Shown in pieces: positions 61,101 to 64,000 of a stretch of 64,000 nucleotides of DNA. The stretch is from Neoscytalidium dimidiatum (taxonomy: Eukaryota > Ascomycota > Dothideomycetes > Botryosphaeriales > Botryosphaeriaceae): positions 930,001-994,000 of the forward strand of contig CM074702.1 in the NCBI GenBank assembly GCA_037367355.1. The letters are read 5' to 3'. The notes below the pieces were generated by a model. The model was not told where the DNA came from. It did not search any database and saw nothing but the letters and a program-made list of their open reading frames with translations. Position 1 is the first letter of the stretch. Every line of letters starts with the position of its first letter. Made by a program: the position numbers and the translations under genes.

Positions 61101-61516
61101 CGGAATATCCTCCAAAGCAGCGTGACCGGATCGGTGTCCTCGTCAGCGACCTCCTCTTCCTCGCGCAGAATTTCCTCGAAGCCGGGCACGGTGCGCAGGC
61201 GGCGCGATAGGTTTAGGCAGATCATGAACAGCGAGGCCTCTTTGTCGCCGCGCTTGTTGAGAACATTGTTGGCGGCCTCGACGGGCCCGCCGTTGGCAGG
61301 CGCGGAGGTCGGCAGGGGCGGGGCGGGGAATAGGGTCGAGGTCGAGGTGCCCTGGGACGAGTCGGACGTCCTCGAGGAGTAGGTCGAGAAGCTCGCATGG
61401 TTTGAGTTCGGCATGAGGGGTGTGGGCCCGCCTGCGCTGTGGAGGCGGGAATGTGCAGTCGAGATGGGAGTGGTATGGGTTCGAGACAAAGGCCCATGAA
61501 CTCCAACCTCCATCAT
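58103..61516 (-). CDS. CDC24: Rho GDP/GTP exchange factor Cdc24 (Cdc42 activator)
   Basis: Activates Cdc42 to set cell polarity, hyphal tip growth and NADPH-oxidase assembly. Five exons: 61516-60893, 60835-60275, 60223-59966, 59844-59664 and 59604-58103, giving 1041 residues. Domain order: a Ser/Pro-rich N-terminus (1 to about 75), a CDC24-type calponin-homology domain (about 85-205, exon 1), the DH/RhoGEF domain (about 245-440, beginning H-I-I-D-E-L-V-K-T-E-R-T-Y), a PH domain (about 455-620, across exons 3-5), a roughly 330-residue disordered Ser/Pro-rich linker, and a C-terminal PB1 domain (last 85 residues, with an acidic D-D-E-D-Y-V-S-I-Q-S-D-E-D-V motif) that would bind the scaffold Bem1. 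Introns of 57, 51, 121 and 59 bp. Two adjacent ATGs (61516 and 61513) start the protein. Confidence 0.96.
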
Positions 61517-62706
61517 CACCGAGCCTGGGGTGGGAGGAATGAGAGGTCTGAGATGCGGTGGTGAGGTGAGACCTCGCAGCGGAGGGGCGCCGGGGACAGC
61601 GCCTTCACGCCAGGTTGGATGCTTGGATGCGGTGAGGTCGCGTTGGCACTCGGGGGACGCAGGCGCGCGGTCGAGCTGGGGGGGCTGCTGCAGGGCGCGT
61701 TGGTGCGAGCGGGCGGGCGGGCGGCGAGGTGGTGATGGGCGAGCGCGGCGGTAGGGTAGGGGATGAGGTGCTGCTGGTGCTGGCCTGGACGGGTGAGCGC
61801 CGCGGTTTCAGCGTGCCCCTTGGAGTCTCGAGCCGCCGGAGGGTCTAAGCTCGCTGCTGTATGGGGGCCCTAGTGCCGAGCGAGCGCGAAGGTGGGATGG
61901 CAGTGGCCGAGGGCAGCGCACACAGCGGCAGACGACGCAGAAGACGCAGAGGGTGCGCGACGAGTCGATGAGAAGGCGCGCAACAGGTCGCGCGGGTCGA
62001 GGTGCTCTCTCGCTGCAGACCGCTTGTTGTGACTTGGAGCGCGCTCGCGCCCGCCCGCCGTCGCGTGCTCGCCGCCCATCGCCCCGACCGGAGCAGAGCC
62101 CAGCGCGGCCGCGTATGTAATCAGCCTGCCAGCGGCTGTCTGCCCGATGCGACTTGTGCTCTCGCCCGACTGGTGATCGTGCGCCCTGTGCCCTCGCCGC
62201 CCTTGTGCCCTCTGCCGCGACCAGCGACCAGCGCCCAGCGCCTAGCAACAGCAGCATCCTCGGACCGCCGCACCCCCAAAGGTAGCCTGCTGGCCAGAGC
62301 TGCTTGCAATCAGGCCTCTCGCGACCATCCACTCGCACTCTCGCTCGCCGCGCCGCTCAGCTGTGCTGCCGCCGCGGCCGGGCGCACAATCGCGCCACCC
62401 CAACTGCCCGGGACAACCTCGATTCGCGCTGGAGCCTCGCCGCCCCCGGCTGCCTAAGCCTAAGGCTTCATCCCGCACGGAGGCAGCACTCACCACATCG
62501 CCGCGCCGCCGCCAGCCCGCCCGCTCCCGCTCCTCCACCAACCCTGCGCCGGGCCCGGTGACGTCGCGCTCGCTCGCACCTCGCACCTCGCGCTCCACCC
62601 ACGCTGCCCGCTGCCATTGTCACCCCCAAGCACCTGCATGACGCGGAGCCCAGGGCACTCGGCGGCCTCAGAACGCGACAACGCCGTTCGGATCAGCCTC
62701 CAAATA
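61517..62706. other. Divergent GC-rich promoter region, CDC24 and the F-box/WD40 gene
   Basis: About 1.2 kb of very GC-rich DNA. Long ORFs on both strands reflect composition. No clear motif or RNA gene was recognised. Confidence 0.5.
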
Positions 62707-64000
62707 ATGGCAGACCAGTCCGCAACACCCAACCAGGGTCCGTTCGCCTCGCAGGCCCCGTTCCTCCACGACTACACCAACGCCAAGATGGGTACCCCCT
62801 TCAAGCTCGACGAAGGCTTCTCCGAGGATACGCGGAGCCAGAGCGAGGTGGACACCGCCATGCGCAGCGAGGCGCAGCTGTCAGAGACTGCTGAGGACAG
62901 CGGCTCGCGCGTAACACCCCCAGGCTGGATCCTGAACCTGCCCGAGAACGAGAGAGCCGGTATGCTCCATGCCTGTGCTTTGACAAGGCTGCCCAACGCT
63001 GACACCCTCCAGAGCTTGCCCTCGAGATTCTCCGTTCGCTGCGCACTGCATCCATAGCGGCCATTGTTGAGCGGCTCAACTCCCGACTCCACCTCGACCC
63101 GGTTTTGCACCTGCCGCCCGAGATAACTTTCCAGATATTCTCTTACCTTGAGCCAGAAACGCTTCTGAGGACCTCGACGCTATCGAAAGCATGGCGTGGT
63201 CGCGCGCTGGACAGTCAGCTGTGGAAATGCATGTTTGGCGCAGAGGGATGGACGGCAAACATCCGCCAGATCAGGGCCTTCGAAGAACATGAGAAGGCGA
63301 ACAGGTCAATCATGAAAGACCGCAAATCGCGCGTGCGTGGCGGCGACGCTGATCTTGAGCGGATGCACACCAAGAAGCGGATCAGGGAGCGGCACTTGTT
63401 CGGTGACGGGTCCCTGAACGCACCTGTCGCTACCATGGTCGACGGCGATGCAAGGGATTGGGCAGAACAACATGGCGTTGTCGAAGCTGATGAGAGCCCG
63501 GCTCGCAGCGAAGATGGCATGCAAGATGTCGCTTACGACGTCCATCAGCCGGGACAGTCGCCGTCGGAGGAGAGGGTACTGGACCTTGCTCGTCGTTTGG
63601 AGTCACGCCCTCAATTTGCAATTGAGGACATTGTATCACCACCGCCTGCTGACATTCTATACCCTCCAATCAGACCATCGCTGATCCTGTCCTCGTTCGG
63701 CGACCCAATGGTCAACTGGCAATATCTTTACAAACAAAAGCGACGGTTGGAGGAGAATTGGAGCGCTGGGAGATTCACCAACTTCCAACTGCCCCACCCG
63801 TCTCACCCCTACGAATCTCATAAAGAGTGCGTGTACACCATACAGCACTCAGCCAAGCATGTCGTCAGCGGCAGTCGAGATAAGACCATCCGCATCTGGG
63901 ATTTGGAAACGCAGAGACTGGCTGTCGCACCGCTCACGGGGCACGACGCTTCTGTGCTCTGTCTGCAATTTGATGAGAGGCCAGAGCACGACATCGTGGT
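62707..64000 (+). CDS. F-box and WD40-repeat protein, 5' part (runs off the right edge)
   Basis: Likely substrate-recognition subunit of an SCF ubiquitin ligase. Exon 1 is 62707-62959; the 53-bp intron (62960-63012) has a GTATGC donor and a CTGAC branch site. Exon 2 is open from 63013 to the end of the window, so about 413 residues are visible. The F-box starts at L-H-L-P-P-E-I-T-F-Q-I-F-S-Y-L, about 40 residues into exon 2. A charged linker follows. The first WD40 repeat (H-K-E-C-V-Y-T-I to I-R-I-W-D-L) is near 63820-63910, and a second begins with L-T-G-H-D-A-S-V. An in-frame ATG at 62638 would add 23 residues. The protein resembles Pof1/Met30- or Pop-type F-box proteins, but the decisive propeller lies outside the window. 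Confidence 0.9.

Overview
The window is nuclear DNA of a filamentous ascomycete (Pezizomycotina). The genes carry many short introns, mostly 46-70 bp, with GTAAGT/GTATGT-like donors, CTAAC/CTGAC-like branch sites and AG acceptors. Spacing is moderately compact and overall GC is high. The proteins are typical of the group: a Nup98-Nup96 fusion, Cdc24 with a PB1 tail, a bacterial-type arylsulfatase, an AlaX-like editing protein and families known only from fungi. A dothideomycete is my best guess, from gene content alone. No rRNA, tRNA, CRISPR array or intact transposon was recognised.

Layout. 1-6.6 kb: arylsulfatase (-), AlaX-like tRNA(Ala) deacylase (-), Old Yellow Enzyme (+). 7.4-18.5 kb: SLC35A-type nucleotide-sugar transporter, meiotic helicase HFM1/Mer3 (nine exons) and V-ATPase subunit a (VPH1), all on +. 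19-26 kb: NUP145, the Nup98-Nup96 precursor (-). 27.4-30.4 kb: centrin CDC31 (+) and complex I 51-kDa subunit (-). 31.7-37.2 kb: an uncharacterised coiled-coil protein (+) and a secreted GH78 alpha-L-rhamnosidase (-), whose signal-peptide exon lies about 130 bp upstream of its large ORF. 39.4-48.1 kb: RraA-family protein (+), a single-pass membrane protein (+), a large acidic disordered protein (-), and the mitoribosomal protein MRP10 (+) divergent from it. 50.0-51.4 kb: a Cys-rich type I membrane protein (+). 51.7-55.3 kb: two head-to-head decayed genes of expanded fungal families, a C2H2/acuF-like protein (-) and a DUF7580 protein (+). 58.1-61.5 kb: CDC24 (-). 62.7 kb to the right edge: the start of an F-box/WD40 gene (+).

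Most genes are housekeeping: vacuolar acidification, nuclear pore, spindle pole and mRNA export, respiration, mitochondrial translation, polarity signalling and meiotic crossover. The catabolic and accessory genes (sulfatase, OYE, rhamnosidase, RraA-like) are scattered among them. The 51.7-55.3 kb relic pair is the only clearly accessory island. Large gene-poor gaps lie at 37.2-39.4, 48.1-50.0 and 55.3-58.1 kb. No wholly new system is evident. The items most worth a second look are the Nup98 self-cleavage site with a His-Tyr-Thr motif, the decayed C2H2/DUF7580 pair, the in-frame intron in the OYE gene, a nested hairpin in the NUP145-CDC31 promoter region, and four uncharacterised proteins. Exon boundaries were read by eye from splice signals and frame continuity. 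GC statements are visual impressions, not computed values.
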